From contig CAZRIP010000042.1 of assembly GCA_964600165.1 (NCBI GenBank), positions 1-26,955 on the forward strand: a stretch of 26,955 nt of DNA, given 5' to 3'. Below the pieces are notes generated by a model. The model was not told the origin of the DNA and ran no database searches. It saw only the letters and a list, made by a program, of their open reading frames with translations. Positions 1 through 8,088 of this stretch are shown here, in pieces. This stretch comes from CAZRIP01 sp964600165. Lineage in GTDB: Bacteria; Elusimicrobiota; Elusimicrobia; UBA1565; UBA9628. Both the position numbers and the translations under genes were made by a program. The first letter of the stretch is position 1. Every line of letters starts with the position of its first letter.

Positions 1-1
1 G

Positions 2-277
2 TACGGGCAAGGGTCGGCGGCCGCCAGCATCCTCGGCGGCATCGGCCGCGGTCTCGCGCACGGAGCGGCGGCGGCGACGGAGATCGCGGACACGCGGGGC
101 TGGTCCGCCCTGCCGTCGCAGATCCGCATGGCGCGCATCGCGCTGCCGCCGGGCACGCATCAAATCCGAATCGATTTCAAGAACGCGGCGGGCTCCGTCG
201 TCGCCAGCCGGGTGTTCAAGGACGTCAAAGTCGAGAAGGCGCGCCGCACCTATCTCTCGCTGCGCACGGCCTCATAG
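2..277 (+). CDS. COG3014-like protein, C-terminal fragment
   Basis: The window opens inside this gene; 91 codons in frame 2 remain before the TAG at 275-277. The visible part has a Gly/Ala-rich stretch, then a segment reading DTRGW.ALPSQIRMARI.LPPGTHQI, and ends in a beta-rich tail. This resembles, from memory, the C-terminus of COG3014-type secreted proteins, in which an 'LP..I..AR..LP.G.H' motif comes near the end. Such genes are often found beside LPP20 and LpoB-like genes, and the next gene here is LPP20-like, which supports the call. The stop overlaps the ribosome binding site (AGGAG, 276-280) of the next gene, so the two are cotranscribed. Function is not established; an envelope or outer-membrane role is inferred. 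The N-terminus, signal peptide and most of the protein are outside the window. Confidence 0.55.
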   Translation, partial: YGQGSAAASILGGIGRGLAHGAAAATEIADTRGWSALPSQIRMARIALPPGTHQIRIDFKNAAGSVVASRVFKDVKVEKARRTYLSLRTAS

Positions 278-287
278 GAGAACGCAT

Positions 288-1310
288 ATGAAGAAGATCC
301 TCGTCGCAGCCGTCGCGGCCCTCGCCGCGTCCCCCCTCTTCGCTTTCCAAGAGCCCAAGCCCGACTGGGTCGACGGGGCGAGCATGGAGTACCCGCGCGA
401 GAAGTTCCTCGTCGGGGTCGGGATCGCCGACGACCGGCAGTCCGCTCAAGACCGCGCGCGCGCCGAGATCGCCAAGATCTTCTCGACCACCGTCCAGGTC
501 GAATCCAACGTCACCGAGAGCGAATCCAACAAGACCGCCGGCGGCGCGACTCAGAACAACTTCGAGCAGAACGTCTCCGAGAACGTTCAGACCGCGTCGA
601 AGAAAGTGCTTGAGGGCGTCGACGTCGTCGAGAACTGGCAGGACCCGGCGACGCGCTCCTACTACGCGCTCGCCGTGCTCGACCGCGCCAAGGCGATCCT
701 CACGATCAACGACCACATCGCGAGCCTCGACAAGCAGGCCTCCCAGCTCAAAGACGACATGGACAAGGCGACGGAGAAGCTGCCGAAGGTCAAGGCCGCG
801 CTGAAGCTTCTCGCCGTCATGAAGTTCCGCAACAACCTCAACGGCGAGCTGCGCGTCCTCGACGAAAGCGGCAAGTCGATCCCGAACCCTCTCGACGAGA
901 CCGTGATCAGGCCGGCCGCCTCCAAGGCGATCTCCGAGCTCGATGTCGTGGTCGCCATGAGCGGAGAGCCTGCCAAGCAAGTCGAGAGCGGCGTGATCAA
1001 AGGCCTCAGCGACTTCGGCCTCCAGGCCAAGAAAGGCGCCGCCGACTCCGCGGCCGACATCACGATCGAAGGCTCCGTCGAGACCAAGCAGATGCAAGGC
1101 GACGGCAGCCGCTGGCAGTGGGCGCGCAGCACGGTCAACCTGAGCCTCAAGGACGGCAAGACGGCCAAGGTGATCGGCCAGTTCGACCTCTCCGACCGCG
1201 AGGCGTCGGCCGACTATACCGAAGCCGTGCGCCGCACTCACGTCGCGCTCGCCAAGAAGGTCGCGCAGCAGGTCAACGACTCCGTGACGACCTACTTCGA
1301 AAACCAGTGA
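288..1310 (+). CDS. LPP20-family secreted protein
   Basis: This encodes 340 residues. Residues 1-19 form a Sec signal peptide (KK, then a hydrophobic Ala/Leu core, ending PLFA before FQ), with no lipobox Cys, so the mature protein should be periplasmic rather than lipidated. Residues about 25-140 match the LPP20 pattern: P.WV.G....YP...FLVGVG.A.....A...A.AEIAKIF, then a Ser/Thr/Asn-rich part and Y.ALAVLDR. The remainder (about 150-340) is alpha/beta and resembles the CsgG/LpoB-like tails seen on some LPP20 proteins. The ATG at 288 follows AGGAG with 7-base spacing. It sits in one transcript with the COG3014-like gene; family members are associated with outer-membrane or flagellar-base structures in other bacteria, but no flagellar gene is visible here. 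The exact role is unknown. Confidence 0.75.
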   Translation: MKKILVAAVAALAASPLFAFQEPKPDWVDGASMEYPREKFLVGVGIADDRQSAQDRARAEIAKIFSTTVQVESNVTESESNKTAGGATQNNFEQNVSENVQTASKKVLEGVDVVENWQDPATRSYYALAVLDRAKAILTINDHIASLDKQASQLKDDMDKATEKLPKVKAALKLLAVMKFRNNLNGELRVLDESGKSIPNPLDETVIRPAASKAISELDVVVAMSGEPAKQVESGVIKGLSDFGLQAKKGAADSAADITIEGSVETKQMQGDGSRWQWARSTVNLSLKDGKTAKVIGQFDLSDREASADYTEAVRRTHVALAKKVAQQVNDSVTTYFENQ

Positions 1311-1320
1311 TCGGAAGTTT

Positions 1321-1354
1321 GAATCCCGACTGTCCCCGGGGATAGTCGGGATTC
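1321..1354. terminator. Bidirectional hairpin between convergent genes
   Basis: A perfect 11-bp inverted repeat (GAATCCCGACT at 1321-1331 and AGTCGGGATTC at 1344-1354) encloses a further self-complementary centre, TCCCCGGGGA. The whole element is close to a continuous palindrome. It lies 10 bases after the LPP20 stop and 1 base after the asmA-like stop on the other strand, where a shared terminator is expected. There is no clear T-run on either side, so it may act as a Rho-independent terminator of unusual type or as an mRNA 3'-end stabiliser. Confidence 0.6.
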
Positions 1355-1355
1355 G

Positions 1356-4106
1356 TCAGTGCGTGATGAGCCTCTGCAACGTATCCTGCAGCGGCTTGGT
1401 CAACAGTTCGGAGAGTTTCGCCTTGCAGTTCGGCTTGTCGAAATCGCCTTTGCAGACGACGGGCAAAGGCGCCAGGCGCGCCACTTGGGCCGTGGCGGTC
1501 ACCTCGAGATTCTCGCGCGGGAGGTCGATCGTGCCGGTCGCCGACACGTTGCCGGCGTCGCTGTAGACGTGGCTTTCGTTGAGGGTCATGATCCCGTTTT
1601 GAAATGAGTAGTCCCCCGTCAGTTCCGAGTACGTCACGTTGTTGAAGTCGGGAAACAGCTTGATCCCGCCGATCTTGCCGATCGTCTGAAAGAGAAGCAA
1701 CGGAGAGACGAGGACTTTTACGAGTTTCGATTGCGAAGCCATCGCGCCGAGGTTCGAGAACTTGCCCGACGTCGAGCGAACCGTCGCCGCCCCGCTCAAA
1801 TGCCTCAGATCGGGCGTCAAGCCGGTGAGCCGCCAATCGAGTTTCAAGTCGCGCGCGTCGGCGTTCTGATGGACGAGCTCGCCTACCGTCAGCCGGCCTT
1901 TCACGTTGATCGGCTCGGCGTTGTGCCTGGCCTCGGACTCCGCGCGCGTCTGCTCGGTCTGCTTTTGCGCGACGGCCGTCTTGGCGGCGAGGAACTTGCC
2001 GAGATCGAAGCGCGTCAAGCTCGCTTCCACGTCGATGTCCGGGCGCTTCGCGTAATCGTTGATCGTGAGGTTCACGTCGAGATCGCCGTCGGCGACCCTG
2101 CCTTTGAGATTTGGGACCTCGATGCGCCGCTCGTCGAAGCTCGCCGTGCCGGTGAAGGAGGACAGCGGCAGCCCCGAGACGTTCGCCCCGAGGTCCCTGA
2201 ACTGCGCCTTGCCCGCGAGGATCGGCCGGGGCCACCGGCCGGTCACCTCGAGCGCGAAGAAGCCGCTGCCTGCGATGTCGAGGTCCTTGGTCGCGGCGGT
2301 CAAGTGCTTGAGCTCTTCGAGCGCGAATGAGCGGCATTTGACGAGGATCGAGAAGAGCGGAGTCTTCGTGCGCAGTCCCGAGAGGCGAGCCTCCGCGATC
2401 TCGACGTCGTTCTTGCCCACTTGAAGACGCAGCTTCTTGATCTTGACGTCGTCGAGCGTGCCGGAGACCGCCGCGTCCCATTTCGAAGGCGGCAGCGCGA
2501 AGTCCGCGGGCACGGCCGACGACGGTATGTCCTTGGCGGCCAGCGCCGGCAGATCGAGGCTCGCCTTCACGTCGAGGTCCGGCTCCGGCTGCTCCGATCG
2601 GAGCTTCTTGATCGAACCGGAAACGTCGACCGTGCCGCTTTTCCCTTTGACGCGCAGCGGCGACAAGTCGAGCTCGTCGCTCGAGACCTTGAACGAACCC
2701 TCGACCGTCATCGCCGGCGAGACGAAGCCCTCGGGCAGCTTCACGAACGGGATGTCGGCGGCCGGGATCGCCGGAAGCGAGAGGTCCGCCGTGCCCGACA
2801 GCGCCGTCTCGGGCTTCGAGGAGAGCAGCTTCTTCGCCGTTCCGGAGGCGTCGATCGTCCCTCTCGCCGTCTTGAGCCGGAACGAGTCCAGGCGCAGGTC
2901 GTCGTTCGTCAAATGCCCCTTCGCCCGCACCTCGGAGGGCGGCAGCGACGCCCCGCCGGGCAAGCCGAGCCGCGGATAATCCTTCTCGGAGATCTCCGGA
3001 AGCGAAAGGTCCGCCGTGAAATCGAGGTCGGCGTCGGGGCGCTTCGGATCGAAGCCGCGCGCGACGCCGGAAATCTCGGCCGAGCCGAACGCCCCTTCGG
3101 CGCGCAGCTTCTTCGCCGTGAGCTTGCCGCCGGCCCACCCCACCGTCCCACTCGCCTTGACCGCGGGGACCTCGAGCGTCGCCGGGACGCCGAGCGCGGC
3201 GAGGTCGGCGCCCGAGAAGCCCGGCGTCTTGGCGTCGATCTCCCCGTCGAAGCCGCCGGCCGACGCGACCGCCGTGCCGGAAAAGCTCCCGTCGATGACC
3301 TTGCCGCGCGCGCCCGCGAGCGAGAAGGCGACCTCGGCTTTCGTCGTCGACAGCCCGGAAAGCCTGCCCGAAGCCCGCAGCGTCAAGCCCTGCTGCTCGA
3401 CGAGAAGCTTCTTGAACTCGGCGAAGAACTTGCCAGGCTCGTTGCCGCCGAGATCGACTTTCCCGGAATAAGCCGCGCGCCCGTCGATCGGACGGCCTCC
3501 GGCGGCTCCTTTGGCGGAGAGCGAAGCGTCGACGTCGAAGGCGCCGCGCGGCGCGAAGCCCGAGACCGTGGCGTTGATCGCGGAGACGACGAGGGTCTCC
3601 TTGGTCTCGAGATCGCGGTATTCCACCGAGCCGTCGATGATCGCGACGCGCCGCGCGCTCAAGACCGGCGCGCTCGCGGAGCCCACGGTCCCTGCCCCCG
3701 TATCGGGAGCAGGGGCGAGCTGCGAGAAATTATAGGTCCCGTCGGGCCGCCTTTTGACGAGGATCTTGAGTCCTTCCGCCGAGACGGAGTCGATCTCGAG
3801 CCTCTTCTGGAGCAAGGGCAGCCAGCGCACGCGCACGTGGAAGCTGTCGACGTCCAGGAAGCGGCCCGCCGAGAACGAAGGAACCTCGGAAACGGCGAGC
3901 TTGTGCAGCGTCACGCCCTTCCATAGGCTGTACGATACGTCGGAAAGCGAGATCTCCCGGCCGAGGCTCTTGCTCGCCTGCGAGACGATGAAGTCCCGCG
4001 CTTTCTCCTGCGGGAAATATCTCGCGAGGATCAGCGGGACGGCCAGCGCGAAAACGGCGAGGAGGACGGCGAGGCCCGCGAGAAGCTTGACGGCCCGGCC
4101 CTTCAT
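1356..4106 (-). CDS. AsmA-family inner-membrane-anchored protein
   Basis: This encodes 916 residues. Residues about 7-29 form a single N-terminal transmembrane helix; the rest is predicted periplasmic beta-rich sequence. The N-terminal part (LGREISLSDVSYSLWKGVTLHKLAV... then V.WLPLL..RLEIDSVSAEGL...I..R.DG.YNF) is the AsmA domain signature. The C-terminal 250 residues (GKFS.LG, then a YSELTGDYSFQNGIM..L stretch, then GTIDLPRENLEV) match the AsmA C-terminal domain. Between them are three internal repeats of about 80 residues, each beginning SLP.I...D.P....P.......S. AsmA/TamB-type proteins are long grooved structures thought to move phospholipids towards the outer membrane. The ATG lies one base after the stop of the upstream galT-like gene, so the two form an operon. 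The link between sugar-nucleotide chemistry and this protein is not obvious. Confidence 0.85.
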   Translation of the reverse strand: MKGRAVKLLAGLAVLLAVFALAVPLILARYFPQEKARDFIVSQASKSLGREISLSDVSYSLWKGVTLHKLAVSEVPSFSAGRFLDVDSFHVRVRWLPLLQKRLEIDSVSAEGLKILVKRRPDGTYNFSQLAPAPDTGAGTVGSASAPVLSARRVAIIDGSVEYRDLETKETLVVSAINATVSGFAPRGAFDVDASLSAKGAAGGRPIDGRAAYSGKVDLGGNEPGKFFAEFKKLLVEQQGLTLRASGRLSGLSTTKAEVAFSLAGARGKVIDGSFSGTAVASAGGFDGEIDAKTPGFSGADLAALGVPATLEVPAVKASGTVGWAGGKLTAKKLRAEGAFGSAEISGVARGFDPKRPDADLDFTADLSLPEISEKDYPRLGLPGGASLPPSEVRAKGHLTNDDLRLDSFRLKTARGTIDASGTAKKLLSSKPETALSGTADLSLPAIPAADIPFVKLPEGFVSPAMTVEGSFKVSSDELDLSPLRVKGKSGTVDVSGSIKKLRSEQPEPDLDVKASLDLPALAAKDIPSSAVPADFALPPSKWDAAVSGTLDDVKIKKLRLQVGKNDVEIAEARLSGLRTKTPLFSILVKCRSFALEELKHLTAATKDLDIAGSGFFALEVTGRWPRPILAGKAQFRDLGANVSGLPLSSFTGTASFDERRIEVPNLKGRVADGDLDVNLTINDYAKRPDIDVEASLTRFDLGKFLAAKTAVAQKQTEQTRAESEARHNAEPINVKGRLTVGELVHQNADARDLKLDWRLTGLTPDLRHLSGAATVRSTSGKFSNLGAMASQSKLVKVLVSPLLLFQTIGKIGGIKLFPDFNNVTYSELTGDYSFQNGIMTLNESHVYSDAGNVSATGTIDLPRENLEVTATAQVARLAPLPVVCKGDFDKPNCKAKLSELLTKPLQDTLQRLITH

Positions 4107-4107
4107 G

Positions 4108-5037
4108 TCAGAGCTTGACGCTGTTGAGGAACTTCGCGGCCTCTTCCGGCACCACCGGGTTGAGGTGCATCCCCGAGCCGAGCTCGAAGCCGGCGGCGCC
4201 TCCGACCGCTACGACCAAGCTCAAGTACCAATGGAAGGCCTCGGTGGTGCCGCGGTCTTGAGGGATGGACTGCAGCACGAAGCTGTAATCGGGGTCGCCC
4301 AGGCCGGCCTTGATCCGCGCGAGGACGTCCTGCAGCACGGTCGCGAGATTATCGGCCTCGGCCTCGGTCAGCTCGTGGAACGCGGCTTCGTGGCGCTTCG
4401 GGGCGATCCAAATATGAAATGGAGAGAGCGCCGCGAACAGCACGAAGGCGGAAAAATACGGCGTGTCCGCGACGAGCCGTTCGTTCTGCTCCGCCTCCTC
4501 GGCGATCATGCGGCAAACGACGCACTCGCCGTTCTGCTCGTAATATTTCTGAGCCTCGTCCATGCGGTGGCGGATGTGCGCGGGCACGACCGACGAGCCG
4601 ATCAGCTGCGACTGGGGATGGCCGGTCGGACCGTGGTTCTTGAAAAGCAAGGGAAGGGCGATCTTGAGATCCTCCGTGGCGGCCTTGAATCGCTCTTGAT
4701 AGACCGAGATCGCGGCCCGAGCCTGCTCGTGGGTGAGGTCCGCGAACGACTTCGCGTGGCTGGGAGACTCGATGACGACCTCGTGCACGCCCTCTCCCGG
4801 CAGGCGCCGATAGAGCTTGCCCGCGTCGCGCACCTTCGGTGCGTTGGGCACGAGCGCCGGGACCTTGTTCGGCTCGAAGCGGGCGCCGCCGCCGTCCGAG
4901 CAGAACGGGCAGGCCGGATCTTTCTCCGGAGCGGCCTTGCGCGGCTCGCGGCGCTTGACGTCCTGAGGCCTCAGGGCGCGGTCGCTCGCGATGATGACCC
5001 ACTCTTTCGTGGCCAGATTTTGTCGCAGCTCGGGCAT
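4108..5037 (-). CDS. galT: Galactose-1-phosphate uridylyltransferase-like protein
   Basis: This encodes 309 residues, slightly shorter than typical GalT (about 330-350). CPFC at 43-46 is the first zinc-binding Cys pair; HPxSQ at 140-144 is the active-site region of the HIT-superfamily fold; FHIWIAPKRHEAAF near 208-220 is the second-half HIT-like segment; and GFELGSGMHLNPVVPEEAA near 283-301 is the usual C-terminal signature. The usual HPHSQ is HPQSQ here, so the residue that normally forms the uridylyl-His intermediate is Gln142. A second CVVC pair lies at 172-175. I chose the ATG at 5037 because the protein homology begins there and a full promoter ends 6 bases before it; a longer in-frame reading upstream would run through that promoter. 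Family relatives include ADP-glucose and ATP-type phosphorylases, so the substrate is uncertain. Confidence 0.75.
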   Translation of the reverse strand: MPELRQNLATKEWVIIASDRALRPQDVKRREPRKAAPEKDPACPFCSDGGGARFEPNKVPALVPNAPKVRDAGKLYRRLPGEGVHEVVIESPSHAKSFADLTHEQARAAISVYQERFKAATEDLKIALPLLFKNHGPTGHPQSQLIGSSVVPAHIRHRMDEAQKYYEQNGECVVCRMIAEEAEQNERLVADTPYFSAFVLFAALSPFHIWIAPKRHEAAFHELTEAEADNLATVLQDVLARIKAGLGDPDYSFVLQSIPQDRGTTEAFHWYLSLVVAVGGAAGFELGSGMHLNPVVPEEAAKFLNSVKL

Positions 5038-5043
5038 CGGACG

Positions 5044-5072
5044 ATTATAGTCTTGCCCGAGTCCTCTTTCAA
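5044..5072 (-). promoter_or_regulatory. Sigma-70-type promoter of the galT-asmA operon
   Basis: On the minus strand TTGAAA (5072-5067), a 17-base spacer and a perfect TATAAT (5049-5044) are followed after only 6 bases by the ATG at 5037. Transcription should begin at or next to the A of the start codon, so the mRNA would be leaderless. Confidence 0.75.
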
Positions 5073-5079
5073 GCACGGC

Positions 5080-5108
5080 TTGACAGGAGGCGCCGGCCGA
5101 GCTATAAA
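5080..5108 (+). promoter_or_regulatory. Sigma-70-type promoter of the protease-NlpC operon
   Basis: A perfect TTGACA (5080-5085), a 17-base spacer and TATAAA (5103-5108) lie only 5 bases before the ATG at 5114. This is divergent from the galT promoter, and both predict leaderless transcripts. The signal peptide starts exactly at this ATG, so a later start is unlikely. Confidence 0.75.
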
Positions 5109-5113
5109 AGGGC

Positions 5114-6823
5114 ATGCGAGACATCGTCCTCCCGGTCGCACTGTGCTTTCTGCTGTCCGCGGCCGCTTCGGCCGCCCCGAAAAAGCCGGCCAAGCCGAAA
5201 GGCCTCCTCGACCGCGTCTCCGCTTGGCTCAACGCCGATCCCGTCATCAAGGCGCAGCCCGTGGCGGCCGTCGCCGCCGTGCGCGCCGGCATCCCGACCG
5301 ACCAAGGCGAGGACCTGGACCAACGCCTTCTTGACCGCGCGGGCCTGCTGCGCAAACGCCTCCTGTCGTCGTCTCCTTCCGACGCCGACCGCGCGGCGTT
5401 GCGGCCGATCTACGACGCCCTCGCGCTTTCTCAATTCGCGCAGTCCATGGAGGTCAAAGGAGGCGGCTCGGGCGCGGAAGCTTCCGCCGCCGTGAAGGCT
5501 TGGCGCGCGCGCCGGCGCGACGGGCTGCCGCGGGCGCTCGACGAGGCTTTGGCGACACCTGCGTCGCTCGGCGGCGACGCGTTGGTCGCGGCGGGTTGGG
5601 GTCCGTATTGCCGCGACCTGACCGCCGGCCAGCCCGATGACGCGGCGCCGGCCGCCGACGCCGCGACCGACGCGCAGACCGCGAAGCTCGACGAGCTCCT
5701 CGCCGGCGTGCAAGACGCTTATTCTCACAAGAATCTCAGGCCCGCCGACGTGGCTCAAGCGCATCTTCTCGCGGGGCGCATCCTCGAGGCGCTCGCGCGC
5801 GCGCCGCTCGCGCGCCAAAAGATCGTCGCGGCGTCCGGCGTCTCGCCCGCCTCCGCGACGCCGGTCCGCTACGCGCAATCCGCGCCCGCCCCTGCGCCTC
5901 TATCGAGCGCAGGGGCCGCGCTCGATTTCGCGCCGCGGAAGATCTACGACAAGGCCGCGCCCTCGGTCGTCCTCATCATGGGCTCGGACCCGGACGGGAC
6001 CGGCGAGCTCGGCAGCGGCAGCGTGATCTCCGGCGGGCGCGTCCTGACGAACGCGCACGTCGTCATCCGCGAGGCGAGCGGTCAGCCGTGGCCGCGCATT
6101 CGAGTCTACTTCAAGCCGGCGAAGATGACGGGCGATCCGAAGAAGGACCTCGTCGACCCGCTATCGGCGACCGTCAAGTCGTACGACCGCAAGCTCGATC
6201 TCGCCGTGCTGGAGCCCGAGCGCGCGCCAGGGCGCCCGGAGCTCGGCCTGGCCGACCCGGACTCCGTCGAGATCGGCGACCGCGTGGCCGCCATCGGCCA
6301 TCCCGAGCAGGGCGGCCTCTGGACGCTGACGACCGGCGTCCTCTCCACCGTCGTGGCGAACCTCGGCGGCGTCGAGGGCAAGACGGCTTTCCAGACCGAC
6401 GCGAGCATCAACCGCGGCAACTCGGGCGGCCCGCTTCTGAATGGGAACGGCGACATCGTCGGAGTGAACACGTCGATGTCCCGCCGCGCGCCCGACGGCA
6501 CGGCGATCACCTCCGTCAATTTCGCGCTGCGCTCCGATGTGGTCCGAGGTTGGCTCTCAGGCAACGGCGTGGAGATCGCTCAGGCGTCGTCGGCTGCGTC
6601 GGCTCCTTCGAAAGTGACGGAGACGGCCACGCTTTCTCAGGAACCGACGCCGCCCGCCGCGGCCGCTGCGCCGGCGCTCGCGACGGCCAAGCCCGAGAAG
6701 CGAGTGATGATCACCGAGAGCAAGCCGTATAACCGCGACGAGGTGCTCGCGCGAGAGATCAAGGAGATGGAAGAGCTCGGAGACGAGCTGCACCAGGAAG
6801 TGCAGCGCTATAAGAAGAAATGA
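5114..6823 (+). CDS. Secreted trypsin-like (HtrA/S1C-type) serine protease without PDZ domain
   Basis: This encodes 569 residues. A Sec signal peptide covers residues 1 to about 20 (ending ASA-AP). Residues 20 to about 275 are Ala-rich and helical and match nothing I recognise. The protease domain spans about 280-490: GSGSVISGGRVLTNAHVV contains catalytic His315, KLDLAVLE contains Asp362, and NRGNSGGPLLN contains Ser437. After it come an Ala/Pro-rich linker and a charged, probably coiled tail (KEMEELGDELHQEVQRYKKK). No PDZ domain follows, unlike DegP/DegS, so substrate choice may rest on the N-terminal region. It probably acts in the periplasm in quality control or cell-wall-linked proteolysis. 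Its stop overlaps the start of the NlpC/P60 gene (ATGA), so the two are translationally coupled. Confidence 0.85.
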   Translation: MRDIVLPVALCFLLSAAASAAPKKPAKPKGLLDRVSAWLNADPVIKAQPVAAVAAVRAGIPTDQGEDLDQRLLDRAGLLRKRLLSSSPSDADRAALRPIYDALALSQFAQSMEVKGGGSGAEASAAVKAWRARRRDGLPRALDEALATPASLGGDALVAAGWGPYCRDLTAGQPDDAAPAADAATDAQTAKLDELLAGVQDAYSHKNLRPADVAQAHLLAGRILEALARAPLARQKIVAASGVSPASATPVRYAQSAPAPAPLSSAGAALDFAPRKIYDKAAPSVVLIMGSDPDGTGELGSGSVISGGRVLTNAHVVIREASGQPWPRIRVYFKPAKMTGDPKKDLVDPLSATVKSYDRKLDLAVLEPERAPGRPELGLADPDSVEIGDRVAAIGHPEQGGLWTLTTGVLSTVVANLGGVEGKTAFQTDASINRGNSGGPLLNGNGDIVGVNTSMSRRAPDGTAITSVNFALRSDVVRGWLSGNGVEIAQASSAASAPSKVTETATLSQEPTPPAAAAAPALATAKPEKRVMITESKPYNRDEVLAREIKEMEELGDELHQEVQRYKKK

Positions 6824-8088
6824 GCGCCCTGGCTCTCATCCTCGCCGTCGCGCTGGCGCCGTCCGCGCGGGCGCAATCCCGGCAGAACCTCGACGAGTAC
6901 GTCGCGGCGGCGCTTTCGGCGGATAAAGCCTATAGTGACGCCGAGCGCGACGCCACCCTCGCCGCGATCAAGGACCGCTTCGCCGACTACGGCTTCGACG
7001 TCGTCCATGACGGCGACCCGGGGCCGAAGGTCGTCATGCGCATGCTCGTCGAGGGCTCCTTCGACGAGGCCCCGCCCGAGCGGATGGCCGACGTCGCCTT
7101 CGCGGCGTATCAGGCGGTCAAGCGCGGCGCCCCCGCCGACGTCGTCGAGGGCATCGCGCTCTACGGCTATCAGAAAAAGATCGCCGGAGACCGTCTCGCG
7201 ACGTGGGCGAACGGCTACGAGCAGGCCGTTTCCGGCGGCGTCCCCCCCGCCGTCGCCGCCGATCTCGTGCACAACGCGATGGCGCGCGATTGGGACGACG
7301 AGACGTTCAATCTTCTCAAGTGGGGCCTCGTGCAGGCCGCCAAGGACGGCTTCGACGTCCACGACTACGCGGTCTATCTCTTCGGCTCGATGCAGAAGCC
7401 CGGGACGCGTCCGGGCGCGCTGACCGCCTCCGCTCACGACTACTTCGCGAAGCTCCAACGGACGAAGCAGAAACCGGAGCTACCCCCGTACGAAGGCGTT
7501 TTTTCGAAACCGGAGCCGAAGAAGGCCGACGAAACAGAGGTCACGCCCGAGCTCGAGGCCCGGGCCCGGAAGCTCGCGCAGGCCATGCAGCCGAAGTCGG
7601 TCATCGACAAGCCCGAGGTCCAAGCGCATCCGCGGAAAAGCCCGCCGCCCAAGCCCAAGCAGATCGACGAGCCGGTTCCGGAGCGAGAGGTCTCGTCGGA
7701 CTCGATCGACAAGCTCTGGCCGGGGCTCGACAAGTCCGCGATGTCCTACCTCGGCACGCCCTACGTCTGGGGCGGCACGACGCACAAGGGCATCGACTGC
7801 TCGGCGCTCACGCAGAACTCTTACGCGGAAAACGAGGTGAAGATCCCGCGCGTCAGCCGCGATCAGTGGAAGACCGGCGCGTCGATCGCGCAACCCCAGC
7901 TGCGCCGGGGCGACCTGATCTTCTTCAATACGATGGGCGTCGGCGTCTCGCATGTCGGCATGATCGTTGACCCGCGGAAGGGCCCGACGTTCATCCACGC
8001 CTCGTCGTCGCACGGCGTGATGCTGCAGGACCTCTCAAAGAGATACTACCAGGCCCGCTACCTCGGCGCGCGCCGGGTCGTCCCTTAG
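6820..8088 (+). CDS. Secreted NlpC/P60 cysteine peptidase (peptidoglycan hydrolase)
   Basis: This encodes 422 residues. The signal peptide is residues 1-18 (ending ARA before QS). Residues 20 to about 210 form a helical N-terminal domain I do not recognise. A Pro/Lys-rich linker (about 225-300) leads to a C-terminal NlpC/P60 domain with YLGTPYVWGG, GIDCSAL (Cys327), RRGDLIFF, VSHVGMIV (His378) and FIHASSSHGV (His393), a complete catalytic triad. Family members cut peptide stems of peptidoglycan, often between D-Glu and the diamino acid. The ATG overlaps the protease stop by 4 bases. The last 54 bases overlap the 3' end of the convergent transporter gene. Together with the upstream protease it suggests an envelope remodelling operon; that link is inferred from neighbourhood only. 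Confidence 0.88.
   Translation: MSALALILAVALAPSARAQSRQNLDEYVAAALSADKAYSDAERDATLAAIKDRFADYGFDVVHDGDPGPKVVMRMLVEGSFDEAPPERMADVAFAAYQAVKRGAPADVVEGIALYGYQKKIAGDRLATWANGYEQAVSGGVPPAVAADLVHNAMARDWDDETFNLLKWGLVQAAKDGFDVHDYAVYLFGSMQKPGTRPGALTASAHDYFAKLQRTKQKPELPPYEGVFSKPEPKKADETEVTPELEARARKLAQAMQPKSVIDKPEVQAHPRKSPPPKPKQIDEPVPEREVSSDSIDKLWPGLDKSAMSYLGTPYVWGGTTHKGIDCSALTQNSYAENEVKIPRVSRDQWKTGASIAQPQLRRGDLIFFNTMGVGVSHVGMIVDPRKGPTFIHASSSHGVMLQDLSKRYYQARYLGARRVVP

Noticed and set aside
225..1241. 338-codon frame antisense to the LPP20 gene
   Set aside because: It is a shadow frame opposite a gene with a signal peptide, ribosome binding site and family match.
1273..3138. 621-codon frame on the same strand as asmA, another phase
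   Set aside because: It is Arg/Gly/Ala-rich, runs through the terminator and inside the well-supported asmA-like gene, and has no recognisable domain.
5038..5355. N-terminal extension of the galT-like frame
   Set aside because: It would run back through two promoters and into the protease gene; the family homology begins at the ATG at 5037.
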